Below, one piece after another: positions 17,068 through 25,396 of a stretch of 64,000 bases of DNA (position 1 is the stretch's first letter; every line of letters starts with the position of its first letter). The stretch is from Palsa-459 sp963841965. GTDB lineage: Bacteria; Actinomycetota; Acidimicrobiia; Acidimicrobiales; RAAP-2. Location: the NCBI GenBank assembly GCA_963841965.1, contig CAWJES010000001.1:310001-374000 (forward strand), given 5' to 3'. The translations under genes and the position numbers were made by a program. The notes under the pieces are model-generated. The model ran no database searches. It had not been told where the DNA came from and saw nothing but the letters and a program-made list of their open reading frames with translations.

Positions 17068-17964
17068 CTACCAGCCGCGAGAGGAGAGTCGCTCGGTGGT
17101 GTCCGAGATCTGCTCGCCGCGCATCGCGGACCCGAGGCCGGTCGACACCTTCGCTACCAGGGCCGGATCGTCGAAGTGGGTGGTCGCCTCGACGATCGCG
17201 CGGGCCATCCGCTCGGGGTCCGAGCTCTTGAAGATGCCCGATCCGACGAAGACCGCCTCGGCACCGAGCTGGCGCACGAGGGCGGCATCCGCTGGGGTGG
17301 CGATCCCACCGGCGCAGAAGAGCGGCACCGGGAGTCGGCCAAGCTGCGCGACCTCCTGGACGAGCTGGAGGGGGGCCTGAAGCTCCTTCGCCGCGGCGAA
17401 GATCTCGGCGCTGTCGAGGTTCGAGAGCCACCTGATGGCGCCCAGGATGTCGCGGAGGTGCCGGACGGCCTCGACGATGTTTCCCGTTCCCGCCTCGCCC
17501 TTCGAGCGGATCATGCACGCGCCCTCGCTTATGCGCCGCAGTGCCTCGCCGAGGTTCGTTGCCCCGCAGACGAAGGGGACCGTGAACGCCCACTTGTCGA
17601 TGTGGTGGGACTCGTCCGCGGGCGTCAGCACCTCGGATTCGTCGACGTAGTCGACACCGAGCGACTCGAGGACTTGGGCCTCTGCGAAATGGCCGATGCG
17701 CGCCTTCGCCATCACGGGGATCGTCACGGTCTCCTGGATGCCCCGGATCATCTCGGGATCGCTCATCCGCGCCACCCCGCCGTCGCGCCGGATGTCCGAG
17801 GGCACGCGCTCGAGCGCCATCACCGCGACGGCTCCTGCGTCCTCGGCGACCTTCGCCTGCTCGGGGGTCACGACATCCATGATCACCCCGCCGCGAAGCA
17901 TGTCGGCCAGTCCCCGCTTGACGTTCGTGCTCCCGTAGACGCGCTCTTCGGAGGTGTATCCCAT
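17068..17964 (-). CDS. pdxS: Pyridoxal 5'-phosphate synthase lyase subunit PdxS
   Basis: Combines ribose 5-phosphate, glyceraldehyde 3-phosphate and PdxT-derived ammonia into PLP. 298 residues, one of the most conserved enzymes known: GSTNVKRGLADMLRGGVIMDV, VMALERVPSDIRRDGGVARM, IPVMAKARIGHFAEAQVLE with the Schiff-base lysine, and FCAGGIATPADAALVRQLGA. ATG 17964 is preceded at six bases by TAGGAT. Forms a two-gene unit with pdxT. Confidence 0.98.
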   Translation of the reverse strand: MGYTSEERVYGSTNVKRGLADMLRGGVIMDVVTPEQAKVAEDAGAVAVMALERVPSDIRRDGGVARMSDPEMIRGIQETVTIPVMAKARIGHFAEAQVLESLGVDYVDESEVLTPADESHHIDKWAFTVPFVCGATNLGEALRRISEGACMIRSKGEAGTGNIVEAVRHLRDILGAIRWLSNLDSAEIFAAAKELQAPLQLVQEVAQLGRLPVPLFCAGGIATPADAALVRQLGAEAVFVGSGIFKSSDPERMARAIVEATTHFDDPALVAKVSTGLGSAMRGEQISDTTERLSSRGW

Positions 17965-17970
17965 GTCCAG

Positions 17971-17976
17971 ATCCTA
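17971..17976 (-). promoter_or_regulatory. pdxS -10 element (TAGGAT)
   Basis: TAGGAT, six bases before the pdxS ATG and preceded by CCGG, the same arrangement as at alaS. As there, the AGGA could double as a Shine-Dalgarno sequence. Confidence 0.45.
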
Positions 17977-17987
17977 CCGGGGGCTGG

Positions 17988-18823
17988 TCACCACTCCGCG
18001 AGGGCCTGGGCCCGCACCCGCGTTGCGTCGAGCTCGCCGGGGACGTCGCCCTCCCCCCGGGCGTGGGGTCAAACCACAGCCACCGCGTCCGTGAGAAGCG
18101 ATTTGATGCGAACAGCGAGGACGGACTCGGCGCGGCGCGCTCCAGACAACGCTCCAGCGCGCTCGCGATACCGACCGGATAGCGCACCGCGCACGCTGCG
18201 ACCTCATCGGCCCGCATGAGCCTCCCCCTGCCGGCAAGTCGGTGTCGAAACGCGTCGTTCGCGAGGAATCCGGGGAGCGTCGCGGCGAGGGTCCCCCGGC
18301 GAACCGCGTCGAGGCGAAGGTGCGCGAGCCCGTGCGCGATGACCCCCTCGAGCTCGATGAGATCCAGGGTGTCGAGCAGTCCCGTCGTGACGACCATGAC
18401 CGCTCCCGTCGGCGTTGCGACCATCGCGAGGTTCACCCGCTCGTCCTTGACGGCGAACAGCGGCGGGTGGGCCACACCGAAGGTGGCGCACAGGCCATCC
18501 ACGAGGTTCTCGACCCGTGGCGCCGATCCCTGGGGGATCCTGTAGGCGCCGAGCAGTCGTTCGACGTGCGCGGGCGCCGCAAGGAGGCCGGCCGCGGTCA
18601 GGGCGCCGCCGAGGACGATCGAAGCTGCGAAGCAGACCAGGCCGACCACCGGCAAGCCGATGGCGATGAGGACGACCGCAACGATCGCGCCGATTGCCGC
18701 GATGACGAGGATCGGGAGCGCGGGCACAAGGAGCGCGACCTTGCGGTTATCGGCGCGCTCCTCGTCCGTCACCGTGTAGCCGCCTTGCCAGCTCGTCGAT
18801 GTCACCTGCTCACCGGTCGTCAC
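17988..18823 (-). pseudogene. M48/HtpX-like membrane protein, catalytic Glu lost and C-terminus frameshifted
   Basis: N-terminal 60 residues are cytoplasmic plus two hydrophobic segments (VALLVPALPILVIAAIGAIV; VLIAIGLPVVGLVCFAASIV), followed by a soluble domain with the M48 metallopeptidase layout (ERVNLAMVATPTGAVMVVTTGLLDTL). The zinc motif expected as HExxH reads HGLAH (codons CAC GGG CTC GCG CAC), so the catalytic Glu is Gly; one G-to-A change would restore it. Near the C-terminus a run of six G (18058-18053) breaks the frame; adding one base restores EGDVPGELDATRVRAQALAEW followed by a stop at 17988, a natural ending. GTG start at 18823, 9 bases after the pimA-like stop. Probably a degraded or pseudo-enzyme copy, unless the indel is an assembly error. 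Confidence 0.6.
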
Positions 18824-18832
18824 GTTCGAAGG

Positions 18833-19945
18833 CTACTTCGCCCCAGCCGCTGCGAAGCGATCGACGGCCTCCGCATACGCCTCGACGAGCCGGTCCACGA
18901 GGGCGGGGATCGACCACGCAGCGGCGTGCGCACGGGCCGCGTCGAGCGCGCCGCTCCCCGGCGGGTCCGCAAGCAGCTGATCGAGTGCTGCGGCGAGCGC
19001 GGTTACGTCGCCGGGAGGCACCAACATGGCATGGCCCGCAGTTGCCTCGCGGTAGCCGGGGATGTCCGACGCGATGACGGCCGTGCCGGCCGCCATCCCC
19101 TCGAGCGGCACGAGGCCGAAGCTCTCGCCCCCGAGCGACGGGACGCAGAGGATGTCAGCACCCGACAGCCTCGCGAACTTCTCGTCGTCGTCCACGGCCC
19201 CGAGCCATTCGATTCGCTCATCCGAGCCGTGCCGCCGACGCAGCTCGTCAGTCTCGGGCCCGTCGCCGACAACCCAGCAGCGAAGGGGACGATCGACCAG
19301 CGCGAGGGCTTCCAGCAGCACCCTGAGACCCTTACGGGGCTCGTGTCGCCCGACGAACAGGATCGTCGGATCCGTCGACGGCGCAGGCGCGGCCCCACGG
19401 ATGCGATCGACCTCGAAGCCGTTGAATAGGACGCTCGAGTCGATGCCAGCAGCAGCGTGGATCGTCTCTGCCGCGACGTTGCTGACCGCAGTCGAGACAT
19501 CGATCCCGCGGGAGAGCCGGTGGATCAAGGGCCGACCCACGACGTACGCCGGTCCTCCCCCGCCGCGGTGGAACGTGGCGACTGTCGGCGCGCGGTGCTG
19601 GTGCAGGACCGCGTACGCCGCGACCGGTGCGAATGGCTCGTGCACGTGGACCACGCCGTCGCGCATCGAGGCCGCGCGGCCCGCGAACACCTGCGCGGCA
19701 CGCCACGAGAGCGTCACCGGCGCGCGCGAGCCGTTCGCCGGGATCGGCAGGATCGCTCCCCTTGCGACGTGGACGACGCCTGCAGCCACGAGCGACATGT
19801 CGGCAGCGCCCGGCGAGCAGACTGCGACCTCGATGCCCCGATGAGCGAGCTCCCTGGCAGTGGCGGCCACCTGGGACTGCACGCCACCGGGCACGCTCAG
19901 CGCGTACGGGCTCACGAGCAGCACCCTCGCGGGCGGACGGCTCAC
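18833..19945 (-). CDS. pimA: PimA-like GDP-mannose:phosphatidylinositol mannosyltransferase (GT4)
   Basis: Predicted to transfer the first mannose onto phosphatidylinositol at the cytoplasmic face of the membrane. 370 residues from GTG 19945, which overlaps the acyltransferase stop as GTGA. The N-terminal LLVSPYALSVPGGVQSQVAATA is the GGVQ signature of PimA-type GT-B enzymes. The C-terminal Rossmann half has ILFVGRHEPRKGL and the EX7E motif in GGESFGLVPLEGMAAGTAVIAS. It is the fourth gene of HIT-pgsA-acyltransferase-pimA, the arrangement known from mycobacteria, which is the main support for the PIM role over another GT4 activity. Confidence 0.85.
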   Translation of the reverse strand: MSRPPARVLLVSPYALSVPGGVQSQVAATARELAHRGIEVAVCSPGAADMSLVAAGVVHVARGAILPIPANGSRAPVTLSWRAAQVFAGRAASMRDGVVHVHEPFAPVAAYAVLHQHRAPTVATFHRGGGGPAYVVGRPLIHRLSRGIDVSTAVSNVAAETIHAAAGIDSSVLFNGFEVDRIRGAAPAPSTDPTILFVGRHEPRKGLRVLLEALALVDRPLRCWVVGDGPETDELRRRHGSDERIEWLGAVDDDEKFARLSGADILCVPSLGGESFGLVPLEGMAAGTAVIASDIPGYREATAGHAMLVPPGDVTALAAALDQLLADPPGSGALDAARAHAAAWSIPALVDRLVEAYAEAVDRFAAAGAK

Positions 19946-20835
19946 GCGGCCCCGGGCCAGTTGCTCTGGAGGACATGCCACTGCTCGGGGGCCCGCCTGA
20001 TGAGCCACCCCAACTCGTGTGCCACGTCCTGGGTGACGCGGGCGACGTCCTCGCGCAGGCGGCCCTTGCGGGACGTGTCGATCGGCGGCGTGACCACCAC
20101 GTGGTGGTCACGCCCCGGCCCGCTGTAGACCGCGGCGCACACGAGGACCGCCCCGCTTCGAAGCGCGAGCGTCGCCGGTCCGGCCGGCATGGTCGTCGCG
20201 GCACCGAGCAGATCGACGCCGATCCCGTTGCGCTGCAGGTCCCGGTCGCACAGGAGGCCGACCGTGCCGCCATCTCGCAGCACCCTGGCGACCGCGCTGC
20301 CGGCCGCGTCGTCGAGCGGTATCACCGACAGGCCGATCGCCTCTCGCTTCGAGACGAACCATTCGAAGAGGTCAGGCGGCTCGAGGCGCTCGACGACCGC
20401 CGTCATCGGCCACCCGACATCCGCAAGGAACATCGCGCCCCACTCCCAGCTTCCGACGTGCGGGAGTGCGACGATCACGCCGCGTCCGGAGTGCACGGCG
20501 TCACGGAGGTGGTGCTCCCCCTCGCTGAACCGCAGGCGCGCGGTGACATCCGCCGGACGCATCGCGGGGAGCTTCGCGCCCTCGCCCCAGTACCTGCCGT
20601 ACGAGCGCAGCGCCCGGTGCAGGTACCGGTCGAGCAGGTCCTCGTCGACGTCGACCCCCGTCGCGCCGACGAGCACCTGGCGGATGTTCTCGCGCAGATC
20701 GGAGCGCTTCCAACCAGGGAGGTGCGAGATCCCCTCGGCGATCGTCGAGGCGGCAGCCACGTCGACGCGCTCGGGCAGCCGCTCGAGGACGGAGCCCAGG
20801 GATCGAAAGAGCCAGTAGCGGAACCGGAGGTTCAC
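19942..20835 (-). CDS. Phosphatidylinositol mannoside acyltransferase (PatA/HtrB-like)
   Basis: LpxL/HtrB-superfamily acyltransferase predicted to acylate the mannose of PIM. 297 residues. The catalytic HX4E motif is present as PHVGSWEWG (about residues 124-132). Other family features are the N-terminal FRYWLFRSLGSVLERLP, LLDRYLHRALRSYGRYWGE and GTVGLLCDRDLQRNGIGVDLLG. It is a membrane-surface enzyme without clear helices. GTG start overlaps pgsA and its stop overlaps pimA, so the three are coupled. Lipid A synthesis is excluded by the rest of the gene content. Confidence 0.88.
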   Translation of the reverse strand: MNLRFRYWLFRSLGSVLERLPERVDVAAASTIAEGISHLPGWKRSDLRENIRQVLVGATGVDVDEDLLDRYLHRALRSYGRYWGEGAKLPAMRPADVTARLRFSEGEHHLRDAVHSGRGVIVALPHVGSWEWGAMFLADVGWPMTAVVERLEPPDLFEWFVSKREAIGLSVIPLDDAAGSAVARVLRDGGTVGLLCDRDLQRNGIGVDLLGAATTMPAGPATLALRSGAVLVCAAVYSGPGRDHHVVVTPPIDTSRKGRLREDVARVTQDVAHELGWLIRRAPEQWHVLQSNWPGAA

Positions 20836-21608
20836 GCGTCGGGCGAATGCGAGCGACCGGACCGCCGGTGCTCACGCGCGGCCCGACGATCCTGGGCGCG
20901 GTTGCGTGCCTCGGTGCGCACGGTGCGCCACCGGGCGACCGCCGCGTACGACCGGTCCTGCATCCGAGCGCCCGAGCCGACCGGTCGGCGCACGAACGAC
21001 CGGGGACGTGAGGAGATCGCCTTGTCGGGACGACCTGCTGCCACCCAGATCCTGCGGAACCGACCGATTGCGGTGGCCGTCGTCGCACCCAGAAGGACCC
21101 ACAGCACCGGGACGAAGATCGCGGGAGAGAGCAGTGCGATACCGAGCAGGATCATGCGCTCGGCGCGCTCCATGAGCCCGCCCTTCGCGGGGATCCCGAG
21201 CGATTCCGCCTTCGCACGCTCGTACGAGATCACGAACGTGACACCCAGAATCGCGAGCGGCAGCACCGCGAGGTGCCCCTCGCCCTGCGAGATGAGATAC
21301 CACGATGCGCCGCCCATCAGCAGCGCATCGGAGACCCGGTCCGTGACCGAGTCGAAGAACGCCCCTCGGATCGAAGTCGTCCCCGCGGCCTTTGCGGTCG
21401 CGCCGTCGAACAGGTCGTGCGCGCCCGTCAGGATCAGCAGCACGATCGCCAGCGGGAACATCCCCACGGCGATGGCCACGGCCGTGGCGGAGGCCGAGAT
21501 CAGCCCGGTCGCGGTGAGGACATCGGCCGTGATCCCCGCGCGCTGCAAGGCGCGGCCCACAGGCTCGGTCCTCCTGTCGACGGCCTTTCGGAACCGTCCG
21601 TCAAACAT
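20832..21608 (-). CDS. pgsA: CDP-alcohol phosphatidyltransferase, probable phosphatidylinositol phosphate synthase
   Basis: Integral membrane enzyme, 258 residues with several hydrophobic helices, expected to condense CDP-diacylglycerol with inositol phosphate. The CDP-alcohol motif DX2DGX2AR...GX3DX3D is recognisable as DLFDGATAK followed by GAFFDSVTDRVSD. The usual Arg is Lys here, a conservative change in a residue that contacts the CDP moiety. The C-terminal 60 residues are Arg-rich and poorly conserved. A well-placed GGGAGGAA precedes the ATG at 21608, and a TACAAT box lies about 60 bases upstream. The PI rather than PG role is inferred from the HIT-pgsA-acyltransferase-pimA context. Confidence 0.85.
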   Translation of the reverse strand: MFDGRFRKAVDRRTEPVGRALQRAGITADVLTATGLISASATAVAIAVGMFPLAIVLLILTGAHDLFDGATAKAAGTTSIRGAFFDSVTDRVSDALLMGGASWYLISQGEGHLAVLPLAILGVTFVISYERAKAESLGIPAKGGLMERAERMILLGIALLSPAIFVPVLWVLLGATTATAIGRFRRIWVAAGRPDKAISSRPRSFVRRPVGSGARMQDRSYAAVARWRTVRTEARNRAQDRRAAREHRRSGRSHSPDA

Positions 21609-21610
21609 CG

Positions 21611-21673
21611 TTCCTCCCTGCCCGCCGGAGGAGTCCGGCCGGGTAGTCCCGCGTCAGCAGTTGGCTCATTGTA
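21611..21673 (-). promoter_or_regulatory. Promoter and ribosome binding site ahead of pgsA
   Basis: In the 143-base gap after the HIT gene, TACAAT (21673-21668, minus strand) resembles a -10 box; GGGAGGAA (21618-21611) is a good Shine-Dalgarno sequence two bases before the pgsA ATG region. They suggest that pgsA-acyltransferase-pimA can be transcribed separately from thrS-HIT. Nothing else recognisable is in the gap. Confidence 0.45.
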
Positions 21674-21751
21674 TCGGACCGATAGGGCGGTGCCGAGAAC
21701 CACCGTTCCTGGTCCGTGAAACTCGGTGCCAGTCACGCTCGCGCCCAGCGG

Positions 21752-22264
21752 TCAGCCAAGCGCCAGGAACGCCTCGTGGAGCTTTTCGTACGCGACCTCG
21801 AGGGGCTCGGGGATGACCCTGGTCTCGGCGACCGCGGTCATGAAGTTGGTATCTCCGCTCCACCTGGGCAGGATGTGCAGATGCAGATGGGCGGGGATGC
21901 CCGCTCCTGCGGCCCGGCCGAGGTTTGCCCCGAGGTTCATACCGTCCGGTTGGTACGCCGCCTCCACCGCCGCGATGGCCGTCGTCGTCGTCGCCCAGAG
22001 CGATGCGGACTCGCTCTCTGTCAACTCCTGCACCGAAGCGACGTGCCGCCGGGGCAACGCGAGGATGTGGCCCGAGCCGTAGGGGAAAGCATTCAGCACC
22101 ACGAACGACTCGTCCGCCTCGTACACGACGCCGGTCGAGGGATCCGATGGCTCCGCTGCGAGCCTGCAGAACACGCATGCGGCGTCGGCGCCCGATCGCT
22201 CGGCTGCCGTCGAGCTCTCCACGTACTGGATCCGCCAGGCCGCGTAGAGCCGCTCGAGCGGCAT
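21752..22264 (-). CDS. HIT-family protein, Ap4A phosphorylase-like
   Basis: Histidine-triad nucleotide-binding protein, 170 residues, similar in length and context to the mycobacterial diadenosine tetraphosphate phosphorylase that sits between thrS and pgsA. A CVFC pair near residue 30 suggests a zinc site. FVVLNAFPYGSGHILALPRRHV and the triad IPAHLHLHILPRW (HxHxH) are intact. Its ATG overlaps the thrS stop by one base (TGATG). The family cleaves alpha-phosphate bonds of dinucleotides or NMP conjugates; the specific substrate here is inferred from context. Confidence 0.85.
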   Translation of the reverse strand: MPLERLYAAWRIQYVESSTAAERSGADAACVFCRLAAEPSDPSTGVVYEADESFVVLNAFPYGSGHILALPRRHVASVQELTESESASLWATTTTAIAAVEAAYQPDGMNLGANLGRAAGAGIPAHLHLHILPRWSGDTNFMTAVAETRVIPEPLEVAYEKLHEAFLALG

Positions 22265-24252
22265 CAGGCGGTCGCGGCTTCGGGCGAGGAGTGCTGCGCG
22301 ACCTCGAGGACAACCTCGCTGCAGAATGCGGCGACGTCGACGCCCCGAACGGGGTCGTTGCTCCCTCGCCGGTTCACGCCCACCGTCGCGTTGGCGACGT
22401 CGTCGTCGCCAACGACGAGGATGTACGGGATCTTCTCCATCTTCGCCTTGCGGATCCGCGAGCCGAGCGGCTCACCGGCTTCCTCGGCCAATCCGCGGAG
22501 ACCCGCTTCGCGGAGCGTGTCGGCCACCGCTCGCGCGTAGTCCTCGTGATCGCCTCGAACCGGCAGCACGCGGAACTGCTCGGGCATCAGCCAAGTGGGA
22601 AGCGCCCCCGCGTAGTGCTCGATCATGAGCGCCATGAACCGCTCGACCGAGCCGAACAGGGCCCGATGGATCATGATCGGGACGTGCCGCTGGTTGTCGG
22701 CGCCGATGTAGCTGAGCTCGAACCGCTGCGGGGTCTGGAAGTCGAGCTGAATCGTCGAGAGCTGGTGGGTCCGGCCGATCGCGTCCTTCGCCTGCACGGA
22801 GATCTTGGGTCCGTAGAACGCCCCGCCGCCCGGATCGTCGACGAGCTCGAGCCCCTCTGCCGTGCCCACCTCGCGCAGGGTGTCCTCCGCCTCCGCCCAC
22901 TCCTCGACGGTGCCGACGGCCTTGCCCTCCGGTCTCGTGGAGAGCTCGAGGTAGAAGTCCTGGAGCCCGAAGGCGCGCAGCAGGTCCAGGACGAAGGAGA
23001 GGGTCCTCGTGAGTTCGACGCGCATCTGGTCTCGCCTGCAGAACAGGTGCGCGTCGTCCTGGGTCATCCCGCGCACGCGTGTCAGGCCGTGGACAACGCC
23101 CGACAACTCGTAGCGGTAGACGGTCCCGAACTCGAAGAGCCGCATGGGGAGGTCCCGGTAGCTGCGCTGGCGTGACCGGTAGATGAGCGCGTGGAACGGG
23201 CAGTTCATGGGCTTGAGGTAGTACTGCTGTCCGCCATCGAGCTCCATGGGCGGATACATGCCCTCGGCGAACCACTGGAGGTGCCCGGAAGTCTCGAAGA
23301 GGTCCTTCTTCGTGATGTGCGGGCTGTTCACGAACTGGTAGTCCGCAGCGACGTGTCGCTCGCGCGAGTAGTCCTCGATCAGCTTGCGGATGAGGCCGCC
23401 CTTGGGGTGGAAGACCGCCAGTCCGGGTCCGATCTCCTCAGGAAAGCTGAACAGGTCCATCTCCTGGCCGAGCCTGCGGTGGTCTCGGCGCTCGGCCTCG
23501 ACAAGTCGCTCAAGGTGTTCGGCGAGCGCCTCCTCTGTCTCGAAGGCGGTGCCGTAGATGCGCTGGAGCTGGGGGCGGTGCTCGTCCCCGCGCCAGTACG
23601 CGCCGGCGACCCGCATGAGCTTGAAGTGTCCCAGCCTCGAGGTCGACGGGACGTGGGGCCCGCGGCACAGGTCGGTGAACGCGTCAGTGTTGCGGTAGCT
23701 CGTGACGACGCCGGGTCGGTCCGGGTCAGCATCGACCTCGTCGGTCCCAGCGGCAACGGCCTCGATGATCTCGGTCTTGAACGGCTGGTCGTTGAAGAGA
23801 TCGAGCCCCTCGGAGACCGAGTGCTCGTGGCGGATGAAGGGCTGGTCCTCTGCGACGATCTCGCGCATCGCGGCGTCGATGCGGGTGAGGTCGTCGTCGC
23901 TGAAGTGCTCACCGCCGGGTAGCTCGAAGTCGTAGTAGAAGCCGTCCGCGATCACCGGTCCGATTGCGTAGTGGGCGCCCGGCCACAGGCGCAGGACGGC
24001 CTGGGCCAGCACGTGCGCGGTCGAGTGGCGGAGCACGTCGCGACCTTCGGGGGTCGTCGGCGTGAGGAGCCGGACCTCACTGCCGTCCCGAAGCTCGCCA
24101 GACAGGTCGACGGGCTGCCCGTCGCACTCGGCGGCCAGGACCGCCTTCGCCAGCCGGGGGCCGATCGACGAGGCGAGATCGGCGTAGGTCGAGCCCTGTG
24201 GCATCTCCTTGGTGGCGCCGTCTGGCAGCCTGATCGTGACCGTTGCGGGCAT
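22264..24252 (-). CDS. thrS: Threonyl-tRNA synthetase
   Basis: Class II synthetase for tRNA-Thr, 662 residues. Domains in order: N-terminal TGS (VTIRLPDGATKEMPQGSTYADLA), editing domain with LRHSTAHVLAQAVLRLWPGA and DLCRGPHVPSTSRL, catalytic core with zinc ligands in LKPMNCPFHALIYRSRQRSY, motif 2 in TRVRGMTQDDAHLFCR, motif 3 near VPIMIHRALFGSVERFM, and a C-terminal anticodon-binding domain (FRVLPVRGDHEDYARAVADTL). ATG at 24252 with AAGGAAGG about five bases upstream. Fourth-from-first in the npdG-mshC-thrS-HIT run on the minus strand. Confidence 0.98.
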   Translation of the reverse strand: MPATVTIRLPDGATKEMPQGSTYADLASSIGPRLAKAVLAAECDGQPVDLSGELRDGSEVRLLTPTTPEGRDVLRHSTAHVLAQAVLRLWPGAHYAIGPVIADGFYYDFELPGGEHFSDDDLTRIDAAMREIVAEDQPFIRHEHSVSEGLDLFNDQPFKTEIIEAVAAGTDEVDADPDRPGVVTSYRNTDAFTDLCRGPHVPSTSRLGHFKLMRVAGAYWRGDEHRPQLQRIYGTAFETEEALAEHLERLVEAERRDHRRLGQEMDLFSFPEEIGPGLAVFHPKGGLIRKLIEDYSRERHVAADYQFVNSPHITKKDLFETSGHLQWFAEGMYPPMELDGGQQYYLKPMNCPFHALIYRSRQRSYRDLPMRLFEFGTVYRYELSGVVHGLTRVRGMTQDDAHLFCRRDQMRVELTRTLSFVLDLLRAFGLQDFYLELSTRPEGKAVGTVEEWAEAEDTLREVGTAEGLELVDDPGGGAFYGPKISVQAKDAIGRTHQLSTIQLDFQTPQRFELSYIGADNQRHVPIMIHRALFGSVERFMALMIEHYAGALPTWLMPEQFRVLPVRGDHEDYARAVADTLREAGLRGLAEEAGEPLGSRIRKAKMEKIPYILVVGDDDVANATVGVNRRGSNDPVRGVDVAAFCSEVVLEVAQHSSPEAATA

Positions 24253-24273
24253 CTCGCCTTCCTTGTCGCGGTG

Positions 24274-25392
24274 TTACAGGCTAACGCCGAGGAGCGCGAG
24301 CGCCGCGCCGAGGTCGATCCCCTCGACCGCCTCGTCGATCACGCTGATCGCCCGAGGGGTGTCGAGGTCGTCGTCGATCGCGTCGCGCACCGCCTCGAGG
24401 AGCGAGGTGCCGTCGGCAGCCCCGCTGCGCCCCTGGTACGTCTCGTAGCGGATGAGGGCATCGTCGAGGTCCGCATCGGTCCAGTCCCAGTCGTGTCGAT
24501 AGTGGTGCGCGAGCATCGCCAGCCGGACCGCCCCCGCGGGGGCGAGCTCCATCAGGTCGGAGACGAAGACGAGGTTGCCGAGCGACTTGGACATCTTCGT
24601 GCCGCCCAGGCCGACGAGGCCGATGTGGACCCAGTGCCGCACGAACTGCTGGTGCGTCACCGACTCTGACTGCGCCGCCTCGCACTCGTGGTGCGGGAAG
24701 ACGAGGTCACGCCCGCCGCCGTGGATGTCGACCGTCTCGCCGAGCTCGCGCAGCGCGAGTGCCGAGCACTCGATGTGCCAACCGGGCCTTCCGGGGCCCC
24801 AGCGCGACTCCCATGCAGGCTCGTCGGGAAGCGACGGCTGCCAGAGCACGAAGTCGAGCGGGTCGAGCTTGTTCGGGTCATCCGGGTTGCCGCCATGCTC
24901 CCGCGCGAGCAGCAGCATCTGGTCGCGGTCGTAGTGGCTCAGCGAACCGAAGGGCGTGTAGCTCGACACGCGGAAGTAGATCGACCCGCCCGACTCGTAG
25001 GCGACCCCTTCGTCCAGCGCCCTGCCGATTAGCGAGAGGATTTCGGGGATCGCGGACGTGGCGCGCGGCTCCGCGTACACGGGCAGGATCCCGAGCGCGT
25101 CCATGTCCCGATCGAAACGTGCGATCTCCTGCGCGGCGAGATCGAGGTAGTGGACGCCAAGCTCGCGTGCCTTTCGCAGGATGTCATCGTCGACGTCGGT
25201 GACGTTGCGCACGCATCGGGTCTCGTGCCCAGCGTCGCGCAACCGGCGCTGAAGGAGGTCGAAGGTCAGGTACACCGCAGCATGGCCGAGGTGCGCCGAG
25301 TCGTACGGGGTGATCCCGCACGAGTACAGCGTGACCAGTGGACCGGCCTCCAGCTCGCAGACCGCCTGACGCTTCGTGTCGTAGAGGCGCAC
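24274..25392 (-). CDS. mshC: MshC-type L-cysteine:GlcN-Ins ligase (mycothiol synthesis)
   Basis: CysRS-like ligase that joins cysteine to glucosaminyl-inositol in mycothiol synthesis. 372 residues. The HIGH-like motif is in TLYSCGITPYDSAHLGHAAVYLTF, where GITPYD and GHAAVYL are MshC-type (CysRS has GPTVYD and GHAR). Further motifs: WESRWGPGRPGWHIECSALA, a zinc site with PHHECEAAQSE, and TKMSKSLGNLVFV. The anticodon-binding C-terminal domain of true CysRS is absent, which also explains the length (MshC is usually about 410). GTG start at 25392, four bases after the npdG stop. Confidence 0.85.
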   Translation of the reverse strand: MRLYDTKRQAVCELEAGPLVTLYSCGITPYDSAHLGHAAVYLTFDLLQRRLRDAGHETRCVRNVTDVDDDILRKARELGVHYLDLAAQEIARFDRDMDALGILPVYAEPRATSAIPEILSLIGRALDEGVAYESGGSIYFRVSSYTPFGSLSHYDRDQMLLLAREHGGNPDDPNKLDPLDFVLWQPSLPDEPAWESRWGPGRPGWHIECSALALRELGETVDIHGGGRDLVFPHHECEAAQSESVTHQQFVRHWVHIGLVGLGGTKMSKSLGNLVFVSDLMELAPAGAVRLAMLAHHYRHDWDWTDADLDDALIRYETYQGRSGAADGTSLLEAVRDAIDDDLDTPRAISVIDEAVEGIDLGAALALLGVSL

Positions 25393-25396
25393 AGGC

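Noticed and set aside
16463..18823. A single 786-codon frame joining the M48-like gene to pdxT
   Set aside because: The middle third is pdxS read in the wrong frame. The continuity exists only because the M48-like gene is frameshifted and the DNA is stop-poor; it is not a fusion protein.
24274..25392. Annotation of this gene as cysteinyl-tRNA synthetase
   Set aside because: The GITPYD/GHAAVYL signature and lack of the anticodon-binding domain point to MshC. A CysRS remains the fallback if no other cysS exists.
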